From Serratia surfactantfaciens (GTDB taxonomy: Bacteria > Pseudomonadota > Gammaproteobacteria > Enterobacterales > Enterobacteriaceae), in the NCBI RefSeq assembly GCF_001642805.2, contig NZ_CP016948.1, forward strand, positions 3,720,001-3,784,000: 64,000 nucleotides of DNA. The letters are read 5' to 3'. The notes under the pieces are model-generated. The model saw nothing but the letters and a program-made list of their open reading frames with translations. It was not told where the DNA came from and did not search any database. Position 1 is the first letter of the stretch, and the number at the start of each line of letters is the position of its first letter. Positions 33,427 to 42,294 of this stretch are shown here, piece by piece. Both the position numbers and the translations under genes were made by a program.

Positions 33427-34455
33427 ATGACCAACACCATGCAACGCTGGACGATGAGCGCCCTGGGGCGTGAGCACCTGCAGCTGAGCGCAAGCGCCAT
33501 CCCACAGCCGGGACCGCACGAAATCAGAGTGAAAGTGAAGGCTATCTCACTCAATTACCGTGACAAACTGATGATAGAAAGCGGCATGGGGCTCACGCTG
33601 CCGCAGCCGTTCACTCCCGCCTCGGACATGGCCGGCGAGGTCGATGCCATCGGTCCCGGCGTCAGCCGCTTTCAGCCCGGCGCGCGCGTCATTTCCACCT
33701 TCAGCCCCGGTTGGCTCGACGGCGAGCAAAAACCCTACGGCGATGCGCGCCGGGTGCCTTATCACACCCTCGGCGGTTTTTATCAGGGCGTGCTGGCGGA
33801 ATACGTGATACTGCATGAAGATTGGCTGGTGGCGGCGCCGGCGTCGCTGGACGATGCCCAGGCCAGCACCTTGCCGTGCGCCGGGCTGACCGCCTGGTTC
33901 GCACTGGTGGAGCAAGGCAGACTGCGCGCCGGCGACTCGGTATTGGTACAAGGCACCGGCGGCGTGGCGCTGTTCGCGCTGCAGATCGCCAAAGCGCAGG
34001 GTGCCGAGGTGTACGTCACTTCCGGCAGCGACGAAAAATTGGCGCGCGCCAAGGCGCTGGGCGCCGACCACGGCATCAATCGTCTGCATGGCGACTGGGT
34101 GGAGAAGGTCTATCAGCTGACCCAGGATCGCGGCATCGACCATGTGGTGGATACCGTGGGCGGCACCAATCTCGGCAACTCGGTGCGCGCCGTGGCGGTG
34201 GGAGGACGTATCTCGGTAATCGGCATCCTGGAAGGCAGCGAAATCTCCGCCCCCGCCGGCCCATTGCTATTGAAATCCGCAGTGATTCAGGGCATCGGCG
34301 TCGGCCACCGCCGCGCGCTGGAAGACCTGGTGCGCGCCGTGGACGCCGTTAAACTGCAGCCGGTGATCGATCAGGTATACCGCTTAGATCAACTGCCCCA
34401 GGCGTTGGATCACCTCGATCGCGGGCCGTTCGGCAAGATCGTATTGACTCCATAA
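33427..34455 (+). CDS. MDR-family NAD(P)-dependent alcohol dehydrogenase/quinone oxidoreductase
   Basis: A medium-chain dehydrogenase/reductase of 342 residues. The GroES-like N-terminal domain has SLNYRDKLM and PFTPASDMAGEV near residues 42-72; the Rossmann motif GTGGVALFALQIA is near 174-186. The cysteine and histidine zinc ligands of classical alcohol dehydrogenases are missing, which points to the zinc-free quinone-oxidoreductase-like subgroup. A TTG at 33415 is in frame, but TGGAG is six bases before the ATG at 33427. It is divergent from a LysR gene. The substrate is unknown; detoxification of aldehydes or quinones is plausible. Confidence 0.83.
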   Translation: MTNTMQRWTMSALGREHLQLSASAIPQPGPHEIRVKVKAISLNYRDKLMIESGMGLTLPQPFTPASDMAGEVDAIGPGVSRFQPGARVISTFSPGWLDGEQKPYGDARRVPYHTLGGFYQGVLAEYVILHEDWLVAAPASLDDAQASTLPCAGLTAWFALVEQGRLRAGDSVLVQGTGGVALFALQIAKAQGAEVYVTSGSDEKLARAKALGADHGINRLHGDWVEKVYQLTQDRGIDHVVDTVGGTNLGNSVRAVAVGGRISVIGILEGSEISAPAGPLLLKSAVIQGIGVGHRRALEDLVRAVDAVKLQPVIDQVYRLDQLPQALDHLDRGPFGKIVLTP

Positions 34456-34474
34456 CCCACCGCCCGGCGGCGAC

Positions 34475-35392
34475 TCACCCCTCCAACAGCAGCGGGTTGG
34501 CGTCGCGCAGCCGGGCGACTTCGTCGCTCGGCGTCATGCCGAACAGCCGTTTGAACTCGCGGCTGAACTGCGACGCGCTTTCGTAGCCGACGCGGATCGC
34601 CGCGGTGCTGGCCTTCAGGCCGTCATGCACCATCAGCAGGCGCGCCTTGTGCAGCCGGTACGACTTCACATACTGCAGCGGCGAAGTGTTGGTCACCGCC
34701 TTGAAGTTGTGATGGAACGCCGACACGCTCATATTGACTTCGCCGGCCAGCTGCTCGACGTTGAGATTGTCAGCATACTGATTTTCTATGCGCCGCAGCG
34801 CCTTGGCGATCTGGCTGAAGTGGGTATGGCGATTCACCAGTTCCTGCAGCGAGGCGCCGCAGGCGCCGCGCAGCACATAGTAGAGAATCTCCCGTACGAT
34901 CTGCGGCCCCAGCACCCGGGCGTCGAGCGGATTGGCCATCACGTCCAGCAGACGCTCGGTGGCGCACAGCAACTCTTCCGTCATTTCCGCCAGGTTCACC
35001 CCGTTGCTCTGGGCGCGCGGTTGCATCAGGTAGTCGTCGTCGCCGATGTCGATCAGCAAGTCCTGCAGCATTTGGGTATCGATATTGACCGCCAACCCAA
35101 CCAGCGGCAGTTCCGGGCTGGCGAAGGTTTCGCATTCAAACGGCAGCGGCACCGTCATCAGCAGGTAGTTGCGCGGATCGTATTGGAACTTCTTATTGCC
35201 GCAATAACCGACCTTGTGCCCCTGAAAAACGATGACGATCCCCGGTTCATACATCACCGGCTGACGCGGACTGTGGCGATCGACATACAAAATCTTCACC
35301 CGCGGCACCGGCGACGGCGTGTAGCCATTGCCGCTGGCGATAGCCATCGCCTGGCGCGCCATGCGGCCGCGCAGCGCATCGATTTCAATCAC
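34475..35392 (-). CDS. yqhC: AraC-type regulator YqhC
   Basis: A 305-residue AraC/XylS regulator with an N-terminal AraC-type sensing domain ([17 protein letters not shown]) and a C-terminal double helix-turn-helix including [21 protein letters not shown] and [19 protein letters not shown]. In E. coli, YqhC activates yqhD and dkgA in response to furfural, glyoxal and other aldehydes. The same divergent arrangement with yqhD is kept here. Confidence 0.9.
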   Translation of the reverse strand: MIEIDALRGRMARQAMAIASGNGYTPSPVPRVKILYVDRHSPRQPVMYEPGIVIVFQGHKVGYCGNKKFQYDPRNYLLMTVPLPFECETFASPELPLVGLAVNIDTQMLQDLLIDIGDDDYLMQPRAQSNGVNLAEMTEELLCATERLLDVMANPLDARVLGPQIVREILYYVLRGACGASLQELVNRHTHFSQIAKALRRIENQYADNLNVEQLAGEVNMSVSAFHHNFKAVTNTSPLQYVKSYRLHKARLLMVHDGLKASTAAIRVGYESASQFSREFKRLFGMTPSDEVARLRDANPLLLEG

Positions 35393-35588
35393 GGAAACAC
35401 CCTCTTACAGTCAGAACGATTCGGCATAAATAATAATTTAAAACTCTCTATTTCTACATCTACTTGTAGGAATAGGCAAGAACCAGACAGGAATATGCAT
35501 TGTGCGTTGCCGCCCGGTTCCTGACAATACGGGCCAGACACCTTTGCGCCGCTTTGGCGCCCGCCTGACAGAAAGAGAGAAATTAGCC

Positions 35589-36752
35589 ATGCAAAACTTC
35601 ATTCTGCATACCCCAACCAAAATCCTGTTCGGCAAGGAGCAAATTGCCGACGTGGCCGGCCAGATCCCGGCGGACGCACGCATCCTGATCACCTACGGTG
35701 GCGGCAGCGTAAAGAAAAACGGCGTGTTGGATCAGGTGCATAGCGCGCTGGCCGGCCGCGACGTGCGGGAGTTCTCCGGCATCGAGCCTAACCCGACCTA
35801 CGAAACGCTGATGAAAGCGGTCGAGGTGGTGAAAGCGGAAAACATCGATTTCCTGCTGGCGGTCGGCGGCGGTTCGGTGGTTGACGGCACCAAGTTCATC
35901 GCCGCCGCCGCCCGCTATACGGCCAGCAGCGACGCCTGGCACATTCTGCAAACCGTCGGCAGCCACATCACCGACGCGGTGCCGATGGGCTGCGTGCTGA
36001 CACTGCCGGCCACCGGTTCAGAATCCAACAGCGGTGCCGTGATCACTCGTAAAAGCAGCGGCGACAAGCAGCACTTCTTCTCGCCGCTGGTGCAGCCGCG
36101 CTTCGCCGTGCTGGATCCGGTGGTGACCTACTCGCTGCCGCCGCGCCAGGTAGCCAATGGCGTGGTCGACGCCTTCGTACACACCCTGGAACAGTATTTG
36201 ACCTACCCGGTCGATGCCAAGGTGCAGGATCGTTTCGCCGAAGGCCTGCTGCTGACCCTGCTGGAAGACGGCCCGCGCGCGCTGGCCGAGCCGGAAAACT
36301 ATGCGGTGCGCGCCAACGTGATGTGGAGCGCCACCATGGCGCTGAACGGCCTGATCGGCGCCGGCGTGCCGCAGGACTGGGCGACTCACATGCTGGGCCA
36401 CGAGCTGACCGCCATGCACGATCTCGACCATGCGCAAACGCTGGCCATCGTGCTGCCTGCGCTGCTGCACGAGAAGAAAGCGCAGAAGCGCGAAAAACTG
36501 CTGCAGTACGCTGAACGCGTCTGGGGCCTGCGCGAAGGCAGCGAAGAGAGCCGCATCGACGGCGCCATCGCCGCCACCCGCGCCTTCTTCGAACAAATGG
36601 GCGTGCCGACCCGCATGGCGGATTATGGGCTCGACGGCAGCAGCATTCCGGCGCTGCTCAACAAGCTGCATCAGCACGGCATGACCGCCTTAGGCGAGCA
36701 CCAGGACATCACCCTGGACGTCAGCCGCCGCATTTACGAAGCAGCTCGTTGA
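35589..36752 (+). CDS. yqhD: NADPH-dependent aldehyde reductase/alcohol dehydrogenase YqhD
   Basis: A group III iron/zinc-type alcohol dehydrogenase, 387 residues as in E. coli. It reduces toxic aldehydes such as methylglyoxal, malondialdehyde and butyraldehyde with NADPH. The cofactor loop YGGGSVKKNG is near residue 38, GGGSVVDGTK near 93, and metal ligands are in DAFVHTLEQY (194/198) and GHELTAMHDLDHAQ (267/281). The open frame extends to 35502, but the ATG at 35589 matches the family and has AGAGA upstream. Divergent yqhC probably activates it. Confidence 0.95.
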   Translation: MQNFILHTPTKILFGKEQIADVAGQIPADARILITYGGGSVKKNGVLDQVHSALAGRDVREFSGIEPNPTYETLMKAVEVVKAENIDFLLAVGGGSVVDGTKFIAAAARYTASSDAWHILQTVGSHITDAVPMGCVLTLPATGSESNSGAVITRKSSGDKQHFFSPLVQPRFAVLDPVVTYSLPPRQVANGVVDAFVHTLEQYLTYPVDAKVQDRFAEGLLLTLLEDGPRALAEPENYAVRANVMWSATMALNGLIGAGVPQDWATHMLGHELTAMHDLDHAQTLAIVLPALLHEKKAQKREKLLQYAERVWGLREGSEESRIDGAIAATRAFFEQMGVPTRMADYGLDGSSIPALLNKLHQHGMTALGEHQDITLDVSRRIYEAAR

Positions 36753-36801
36753 TCGCAAAACGGCGATTTTTTGCTAGGCTTTAGTCTCCGTCTGGCATCC
36801 T

Positions 36802-36824
36802 GCGCCCGGCCGATCGCCGGGCGC
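36802..36824. terminator. Hairpin after yqhD
   Basis: GCGCCCGGC at 36802-36810 and GCCGGGCGC at 36816-36824 form a perfect 9-bp stem around CGATC, 50 bases after the yqhD stop. No T-run follows; partial read-through into dkgA is possible. Confidence 0.5.
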
Positions 36825-37017
36825 CTCAATGCGCCGCCGATCGTTTCGTACCACCCGTCTTACCGCTCATTCGCAGGGAGAGCGGGGAGAAAGTCGCCCT
36901 CCCGTCACCGCTGAAATTAGGCTGACAAACCCGGCAACCGCCCATTTTGCCAACTAGAATTTATCTATAGCCGTTTCGGCGCCGCAGGCGCCGCAATCCG
37001 TACACAAGGAGAAGCGC

Positions 37018-37842
37018 ATGACAACGCAACAACCCATCATCAAACTCCACGATGGTAATCTGATGCCGCAGTTGGGTCTCGGCGTTTGGCAGGCGAGTAT
37101 TGAAGAGACCACCCGCGCGGTGAGCAAAGCGCTGGAGATCGGTTACCGCTCCATCGATACCGCCGCGATCTACAAGAACGAGGAAGGCGTGGGCGCCGCG
37201 CTGCAGGCCAGCTCGCTGCCGCGCAGCGACCTGTTCATCACCACCAAGCTGTGGAACGACGATCAGGGCGATCCGCTGGCGGCGCTGGAAACCAGCCTGG
37301 AAAAACTCAAGCTGGACTATGTGGATCTGTATCTGATCCACTGGCCGCGCCCGCAGCAGGATCAATACGTCTCCGCCTGGCGCGAACTGATCAAGCTGCG
37401 CGATCAAGGCTTGGTGAAAAGCATCGGCGTGTGCAACTTCCATACGCCGCACCTGCAGCGCCTGCTGGATGAAACCAACGTAGCGCCGGTGGTCAATCAG
37501 ATCGAACTGCACCCGCTGCTGCAACAGCGCCAGCTGCGCGCCTGGAACGCCACCCATCACATCGCCACCGAATCCTGGAGCCCGCTGGCGCAAGGCGGCG
37601 AAGGGGTGTTCGACCAGCCGCTGATCAAGGCGCTGGCCGAAAAATACGAGAAAACGCCGGCGCAGATCGTGGTGCGCTGGCACCTGGACAGCGGCCTCAT
37701 CGTGATCCCGAAATCGGTCACGCCGTCGCGCATTCGCGAAAACTTCGAGGTGTTTGATTTCAAACTCGATAAGGACGAACTGGGCGAGATCGCCAAACTG
37801 GACGTCGGCAACCGCCTCGGGCCGGATCCGGATACCCTGTAA
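37018..37842 (+). CDS. dkgA: 2,5-Diketo-D-gluconate reductase A
   Basis: An aldo/keto reductase of 274 residues that reduces 2,5-diketogluconate, methylglyoxal and beta-keto esters with NADPH. The catalytic tetrad is visible: Asp and Tyr in SIDTAAIYKNE near residues 43-54, Lys in TTKLWN near 76 and His in LIHWPRP near 109. The C-terminal cofactor region IVIPKSVTPSRIREN is intact. AAGGAG is well placed before the ATG. yqhD-dkgA order equals E. coli. Confidence 0.94.
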   Translation: MTTQQPIIKLHDGNLMPQLGLGVWQASIEETTRAVSKALEIGYRSIDTAAIYKNEEGVGAALQASSLPRSDLFITTKLWNDDQGDPLAALETSLEKLKLDYVDLYLIHWPRPQQDQYVSAWRELIKLRDQGLVKSIGVCNFHTPHLQRLLDETNVAPVVNQIELHPLLQQRQLRAWNATHHIATESWSPLAQGGEGVFDQPLIKALAEKYEKTPAQIVVRWHLDSGLIVIPKSVTPSRIRENFEVFDFKLDKDELGEIAKLDVGNRLGPDPDTL

Positions 37843-37851
37843 TCCCTCCCC

Positions 37852-37878
37852 AAGCCCTCTTCGCCGAGGAGGGCTTTT
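37852..37878 (+). terminator. Terminator after dkgA
   Basis: AAGCCCTC at 37852-37859 and GAGGGCTT at 37869-37876 form the stem, and the T-run continues to 37878. It lies ten bases after the dkgA stop. Confidence 0.88.
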
Positions 37879-37983
37879 CCTTTCCGCGCATTGCTCCCTT
37901 CCATTGCCTGACGTTATGATGACAACGCCGGAGACCCCGGCCGCCGGTTAACGCCGTTAAAAAACAGACAAGCACGGAGCACC

Positions 37984-38589
37984 ATGAAACCCTCTTTCTC
38001 ACACTGGTCACGGCTGGGCATGCTTTGCGTCATGCTGGTGCTGGCGGGCTGCGCCGGCAAGAAACAGCGCGTCAGCTACGATCGCCACGCCTTTGATGGC
38101 GCCATCAAAGACGCCGCCAGCGAATACGGCGTGGACGCCAAGCTGATCACCGCCATGATCCAGGTGGAGTCCGGCTTCAACCCCGCCGCCGTCAGCAAGT
38201 CCAATGCGATCGGCCTGATGCAGCTGAAAGCCGATACCGCCGGCTGCGACGCCTATCGCTACAAAGGGAAACGCGGCTGCCCGGACGACGATGACCTGCG
38301 GGATCCTGACACCAATATCGATCTCGGCGCCGCCTATCTGGCCATCTTGCAAAAACAACAGCTTAAAGGGATCGCCAATCCCGTCACGCTGCGCTACGCC
38401 ACCATCATCGCCTATGTCAACGGCACCGGCGCACTGCTGCGCACCTTCTCCAGCAACCGTCAGCAGGCCATCGCGATGATTAACAACCTGTCGCCGGAAG
38501 CCTTTAACTGGCACGTGCGCAAATATCATCCCGCACCGCAGGCGCCGCGTCATTTGATGAAAGTGGAAGCCGCTTACGAACGGTTGTGA
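37984..38589 (+). CDS. Lipoprotein lytic transglycosylase, EmtA/MltE-like
   Basis: A 201-residue outer-membrane lipoprotein enzyme that cuts peptidoglycan glycan strands to 1,6-anhydro products. A lipobox LAGC is at about residues 19-22. The SLT domain shows the catalytic glutamate in MIQVESGFNP near residue 62, then SKSNAIGLMQLKADTAG, and AYVNGTGALLRTFSSNRQQA near 140-159, both close to E. coli EmtA. The C-terminal HPAPQAPR is also shared. EmtA as opposed to a related MltC-like protein is likely but not certain. Confidence 0.85.
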   Translation: MKPSFSHWSRLGMLCVMLVLAGCAGKKQRVSYDRHAFDGAIKDAASEYGVDAKLITAMIQVESGFNPAAVSKSNAIGLMQLKADTAGCDAYRYKGKRGCPDDDDLRDPDTNIDLGAAYLAILQKQQLKGIANPVTLRYATIIAYVNGTGALLRTFSSNRQQAIAMINNLSPEAFNWHVRKYHPAPQAPRHLMKVEAAYERL

Positions 38590-38605
38590 TGAACCAAAGT
38601 AAATA

Positions 38606-38634
38606 AAAAGGAGAACCCGAGGGTTCTCCTTTTT
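38606..38634 (+). terminator. Terminator after the transglycosylase gene
   Basis: AAAAGGAGAACCC at 38606-38618 and GGGTTCTCCTTTT at 38621-38633 form a 13-bp inverted repeat with a T-run, between convergent genes. Being symmetric it may also stop the YgiQ-gene transcript. Confidence 0.88.
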
Positions 38635-38655
38635 GTTTGCGCGTGAGCCTGGCCG

Positions 38656-40824
38656 TTACGGCTTGGCCTTGCGAATCGGTTTGCGCGGCGGCCGGTTGGA
38701 CGGCGTGCGCTGCCGATTGATGTCGGTGTGTTTGGTCAACGCCGGACGGGTATGGCGCTGCAGACGTTTCGCTTCGCGCTGCTCATCGATGCTCGGCGCC
38801 GGCACCAGGCAATCGCGACGGCTGCCGATCAGGTGCTTCAGCCCCATCTCTTCCAGCGCGGTGCGGATCAGCGCCCAGTTGGCCGGATCGTGGTAACGCA
38901 GCAGCGCCTTATGCAGACGACGCTGGCGATCGCCGCGCGGCACCACCACGTCTTCGCTCTTGTACCCCACCTTGCTCAGCGGGTTTTTGCCGCTGTAGTA
39001 CATGGTGGTCGAGTTGGCCATCGGCGATGGATAGAAGTTCTGCACCTGATCGAGGCGGAAACGGTTCTTCTTCAGCCACAGCGCCAGGTTCACCATGTCT
39101 TCATCACGGGTGCCCGGATGCGAAGAGATGAAGTACGGGATCAGGTACTGCTCTTTGCCCGCCTGCTTCGAGTAGTGATCAAACAGCTGTTTGAAGCGAT
39201 CGTAGCTGCCCATGCCCGGCTTCATCATTTTCGACAGCGGGCCTTCTTCGGTGTGCTCCGGCGCGATCTTCAGGTAGCCACCGACGTGGTGGGTCGCCAG
39301 CTCTTTGATATAGCGCGGATCTTCCACCGCCAGATCGTAACGCACCCCGGAGGCGATCAGGATCTTCTTGATGCCCTCCAGCGAACGCGCGCGGCGATAC
39401 AGCTTGATGGTCGGCTCGTGGTTGGTATCCATGTAGGTGCAGATCTCCGGATACACGCACGAGGCGCGGCGGCAGGTCTGTTCGGCGCGCGGGTTGGTGC
39501 AGCGCAGCATATACATGTTGGCGGTCGGGCCGCCCAGATCGGAGATCACGCCGGTAAAGCCCGGCACCTTGTCGCGGATCTCTTCAATTTCGCGAATGAT
39601 CGAATCTTCTGAACGGCTCTGGATGATGCGCCCTTCGTGCTCGGTGATCGAACAGAACGAACAGCCGCCGTAGCAGCCGCGCATGATGTTCACCGAGAAG
39701 CGGATCATGTCGTAGGCCGGAATGCGATCCTGACCATAGGACGGATGCGGCACGCGCTGATAAGGCAGGGCGAAGACACTGTCCATCTCCGGCGTGGTCA
39801 ACGGGATCGCCGGCGGGTTGATCCACACATAGCGATCGCCGTGCTTTTGCATCAGCGCGCGGGCGCAGCCCGGGTTGGTTTCATGGTGCAAAATGCGCGA
39901 GGTGTGCGCATACAGCACCTTGTCGCCCTTCACTTTCTCGAAGGACGGCAGCAGCACGTAGGTCTTCTCCCACGGCTTCGGCTTGGCGGCGCGCACGGTG
40001 ATCGGTTTGGCTTCCGGCTCTGCCGGCTTGGCGCCGTCGGCGCAAGGCAGGTCGTCGCCGTACGGGTTTGGGATAGGCTCAATGCGACCCGGCTTGTCGA
40101 GGCGGGTGGAATCCACGCCGCTCCAGCCCGGCAGCGCTTCTTTACGCATCACCGCAGTATTGCGGATATCGTGGATATCGCCGATCTTCTCGCCGGCGGC
40201 CAGGCGATGCGCCACTTCCACCAGCGGGCGTTCGCCGTTGCCGTAGATCAGCATGTCGGCCTTGGAATCCACCAGCACCGAGCGGCGCACGGTATCCGAC
40301 CAGTAATCGTAGTGGGCGATGCGACGCAGGCTGGCTTCGATGCCGCCCAGCACGATCGGCACGTCTTTGTATGCTTCTTTACAGCGCTGGCTGTAGACCA
40401 GGGTCGCGCGATCCGGGCGCTTGCCGCTGACGTTGCCGGCGGTGTAGGCGTCGTCATGGCGCAGTTTGCGATCGGCGGTGTAGCGGTTGATCATCGAGTC
40501 CATGTTGCCGGCGGTGATGCCGAAGAACAGGTTCGGTTTGCCCAGCCGCATGAAATCTTCTTTGTTGCTCCAGTCCGGCTGCGCGATGATGCCGACGCGG
40601 AAGCCCTGCGCTTCCAGCATGCGGCCGATGATCGCCATGCCGAAGCTCGGGTGATCGACATAGGCGTCGCCGCTGATGATGATCACGTCGCAGCTGTCCC
40701 AGCCCAGTTGATCCATCTCTGCCCGCGTCATCGGTAAAAACGGCGCGGTGCCAAAACATTCGGCCCAATAGGGCTTATAGGAAAACAGTTCACGATCGGG
40801 TTGGATCAGGCTGGTGGTGCTCAT
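38656..40824 (-). CDS. ygiQ: YgiQ-family radical SAM protein
   Basis: A 722-residue protein of the YgiQ family: an N-terminal B12-binding-like domain, a central radical SAM domain and a basic, disordered C-terminus. The [4Fe-4S] cluster motif Cx3Cx2C is seen as CYGGCSFC near residues 381-388, followed by [15 protein letters not shown]. Further cysteines occur in [17 protein letters not shown] near 448. The reaction is unknown. E. coli YgiQ has 739 residues, so the length is normal. It stands alone with its promoter in the gap before the GntR gene. Confidence 0.92.
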   Translation of the reverse strand: MSTTSLIQPDRELFSYKPYWAECFGTAPFLPMTRAEMDQLGWDSCDVIIISGDAYVDHPSFGMAIIGRMLEAQGFRVGIIAQPDWSNKEDFMRLGKPNLFFGITAGNMDSMINRYTADRKLRHDDAYTAGNVSGKRPDRATLVYSQRCKEAYKDVPIVLGGIEASLRRIAHYDYWSDTVRRSVLVDSKADMLIYGNGERPLVEVAHRLAAGEKIGDIHDIRNTAVMRKEALPGWSGVDSTRLDKPGRIEPIPNPYGDDLPCADGAKPAEPEAKPITVRAAKPKPWEKTYVLLPSFEKVKGDKVLYAHTSRILHHETNPGCARALMQKHGDRYVWINPPAIPLTTPEMDSVFALPYQRVPHPSYGQDRIPAYDMIRFSVNIMRGCYGGCSFCSITEHEGRIIQSRSEDSIIREIEEIRDKVPGFTGVISDLGGPTANMYMLRCTNPRAEQTCRRASCVYPEICTYMDTNHEPTIKLYRRARSLEGIKKILIASGVRYDLAVEDPRYIKELATHHVGGYLKIAPEHTEEGPLSKMMKPGMGSYDRFKQLFDHYSKQAGKEQYLIPYFISSHPGTRDEDMVNLALWLKKNRFRLDQVQNFYPSPMANSTTMYYSGKNPLSKVGYKSEDVVVPRGDRQRRLHKALLRYHDPANWALIRTALEEMGLKHLIGSRRDCLVPAPSIDEQREAKRLQRHTRPALTKHTDINRQRTPSNRPPRKPIRKAKP

Positions 40825-40904
40825 TCTGCCGCTCTTTTTACAGGTTAATTAATCGCCGGGCGGCGATTATACGCACTAGTGACAAAAAGAGCATGGTTAT
40901 TTCG

Positions 40905-41639
40905 CTAACCGTTCACTTCGAATTCATATACGTCGCTGCGGCACAAAATATCGCTGAACTCCAGCGCCTCCCCCTTGGCGTTACGGCTGGTCTGAGTGAT
41001 ATGCAACAGCGGTGCGCCGCACGGCACGTTCAGCAGTTCGGCGACCTCGTCGCTGCAGGACACCGCCTTCAGCAAAAAGTGTTTATCCTCAGGCACGATG
41101 CCGCGCGATTGCCATAACGCATACAGCGAGTGCTCCAGCTGCGCCGGCTCAGGCAGGAAGCGCGGCGGGATATAGGTGGTTTCCAGCGATACCGGGCTGC
41201 CGTTCAACAAGCGTAGACGCCGCAGCTTGACCACCTCATCCCCTTCCGTTAACCCCAGCGCCGCCGCGGCCTTGGCCGGCGCGCCGACCCGTGTACGCAG
41301 CAGCCAGCAGTTGCTGACGCTGCTGCCGTGACGCAGCGCCTGCGCGGTGAAGCCGCTGTCCTTATCGAGGGAATAGCCGATACGCATCGCCACGCGGGTG
41401 CCAACGCCCTGCTGCCGCGAAATCAATCCCTTCTCCTCCAGCAGTTTCATCGCTTTGCTGACGGTGACGCGCGACAGCGTCAAGCCCTCAGCCAGTTGCC
41501 GTTCCGCCGGCAAAAACGCCTCAGCCGCCAACACCTGCTGCCTGATCGCGGTTTCTATCGCCGTCGCCAGCTGAATATAGCGCGGCGCCGCCGTTCCCTG
41601 CGCCAGATGTTCACGCAACCAGGCCATAAAATCCGTCAT
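40905..41639 (-). CDS. GntR/HutC-type regulator with UTRA domain (YegW-like)
   Basis: A 244-residue GntR-family regulator: winged helix in the first 75 residues (LPAERQLAEGLTLSRVTVSKAMKLLEE) and a UTRA ligand domain from about 90 to 240 ending in CRSDVYEFEV. The ATG at 41639 is preferred over the longer frame at 41663 because AGAGGG is seven bases before it. E. coli yegW-yegV is the closest known pair, and here the divergent unit is a permease plus a YegV-type kinase, so this gene probably represses it with a sugar or nucleoside phosphate as effector. Confidence 0.83.
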   Translation of the reverse strand: MTDFMAWLREHLAQGTAAPRYIQLATAIETAIRQQVLAAEAFLPAERQLAEGLTLSRVTVSKAMKLLEEKGLISRQQGVGTRVAMRIGYSLDKDSGFTAQALRHGSSVSNCWLLRTRVGAPAKAAAALGLTEGDEVVKLRRLRLLNGSPVSLETTYIPPRFLPEPAQLEHSLYALWQSRGIVPEDKHFLLKAVSCSDEVAELLNVPCGAPLLHITQTSRNAKGEALEFSDILCRSDVYEFEVNG

Positions 41640-41809
41640 TCGCCAACCCTCTTGTCTCGCCATTTGTCCCTGGTTCGCCGTTATCCTATCGCCGGTTCGG
41701 CGACAAAGCCCTTCACCATAACTAAAATATCGCTAATGTTTTCAGAGTGACATCACAATTTTTGCTCAATGGACTTTCATTGGATCTAGATCGCGCGTAA
41801 TCTGTGCTT

Positions 41810-41829
41810 ATTGATGTTGATACATCAAT
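41810..41829. promoter_or_regulatory. Palindrome, candidate GntR-type operator
   Basis: ATTGATG at 41810-41816 and CATCAAT at 41823-41829 are exact inverted arms around TTGATA. It lies 171 bases upstream of the regulator start, in the divergent region, and is a candidate site for that regulator. GTATATAC at 41913-41920 is an alternative of the kind found in some HutC-type operators. Confidence 0.42.
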
Positions 41830-41857
41830 CGCACCAACACCAGGGACCCACTTTAAA

Positions 41858-41914
41858 AACAATAAAAAACCCGCTGCCGCGCCTAAAGGATACCCTTGAT
41901 GGTCGGCAGCGGGT
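41858..41914 (-). terminator. Minus-strand intrinsic terminator upstream of the GntR gene
   Basis: On the minus strand ACCCGCTGCCG (41914-41904) pairs with CGGCAGCGGGT (41879-41869), an 11-bp stem, with a small inner AAGG/CCTT pair in the loop, followed by a T-rich run to about 41858. No gene lies before it on that strand, so it either ends a short untranslated RNA or attenuates the leader of the regulator gene. Confidence 0.75.
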
Positions 41915-42294
41915 ATATACTGTCAGCATAAACGCCCTATAATAAGCAACGGAGCTAATGGATAGCTTGCTCACTGCTCATAGCCATATCACAGGATCCC
42001 TTTGCGGCGGGCGACACGGATCGATGTCGGCATATAGAAACGTTCCCGCTTCGCCCCCCCGCTGCAGACCCACTCTTTGACTACACTCATTGGCGCCGTG
42101 CGGCCGACGTGCCTCACCCGAAAAGACGGGCATCGCCCTCACTTTGACAGACCTGGCGGCATCAGCCGCTATACACTGCGCGGTATCGACACCTGTCCCG
42201 ACCGCGGGATAGCCAGTGTCAACCGCGCCAACGGAATCGATTTTCAGTCAACTGCGGCGGCCCTCGCGGCCCTGCGCAACAGGGATCATTTGCT

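Larger units (their letters stand above)
41640..42294. other. Long divergent regulatory region
   Basis: No gene is visible in 655 bases between the GntR-type regulator and the NCS1 permease. It contains the palindrome 41810-41829, the minus-strand motif shared with 7765-7781 (at 41833-41849), a minus-strand intrinsic terminator at 41858-41914, GTATATAC at 41913-41920 and TATAAT at 41938-41943. From 42000 to 42294 I see no structure beyond scattered short repeats. Confidence 0.6.

Noticed and set aside
39637..40737. 366-codon plus-strand frame opposite ygiQ
   Set aside because: The minus-strand YgiQ protein is intact and conserved; this frame has no family features.
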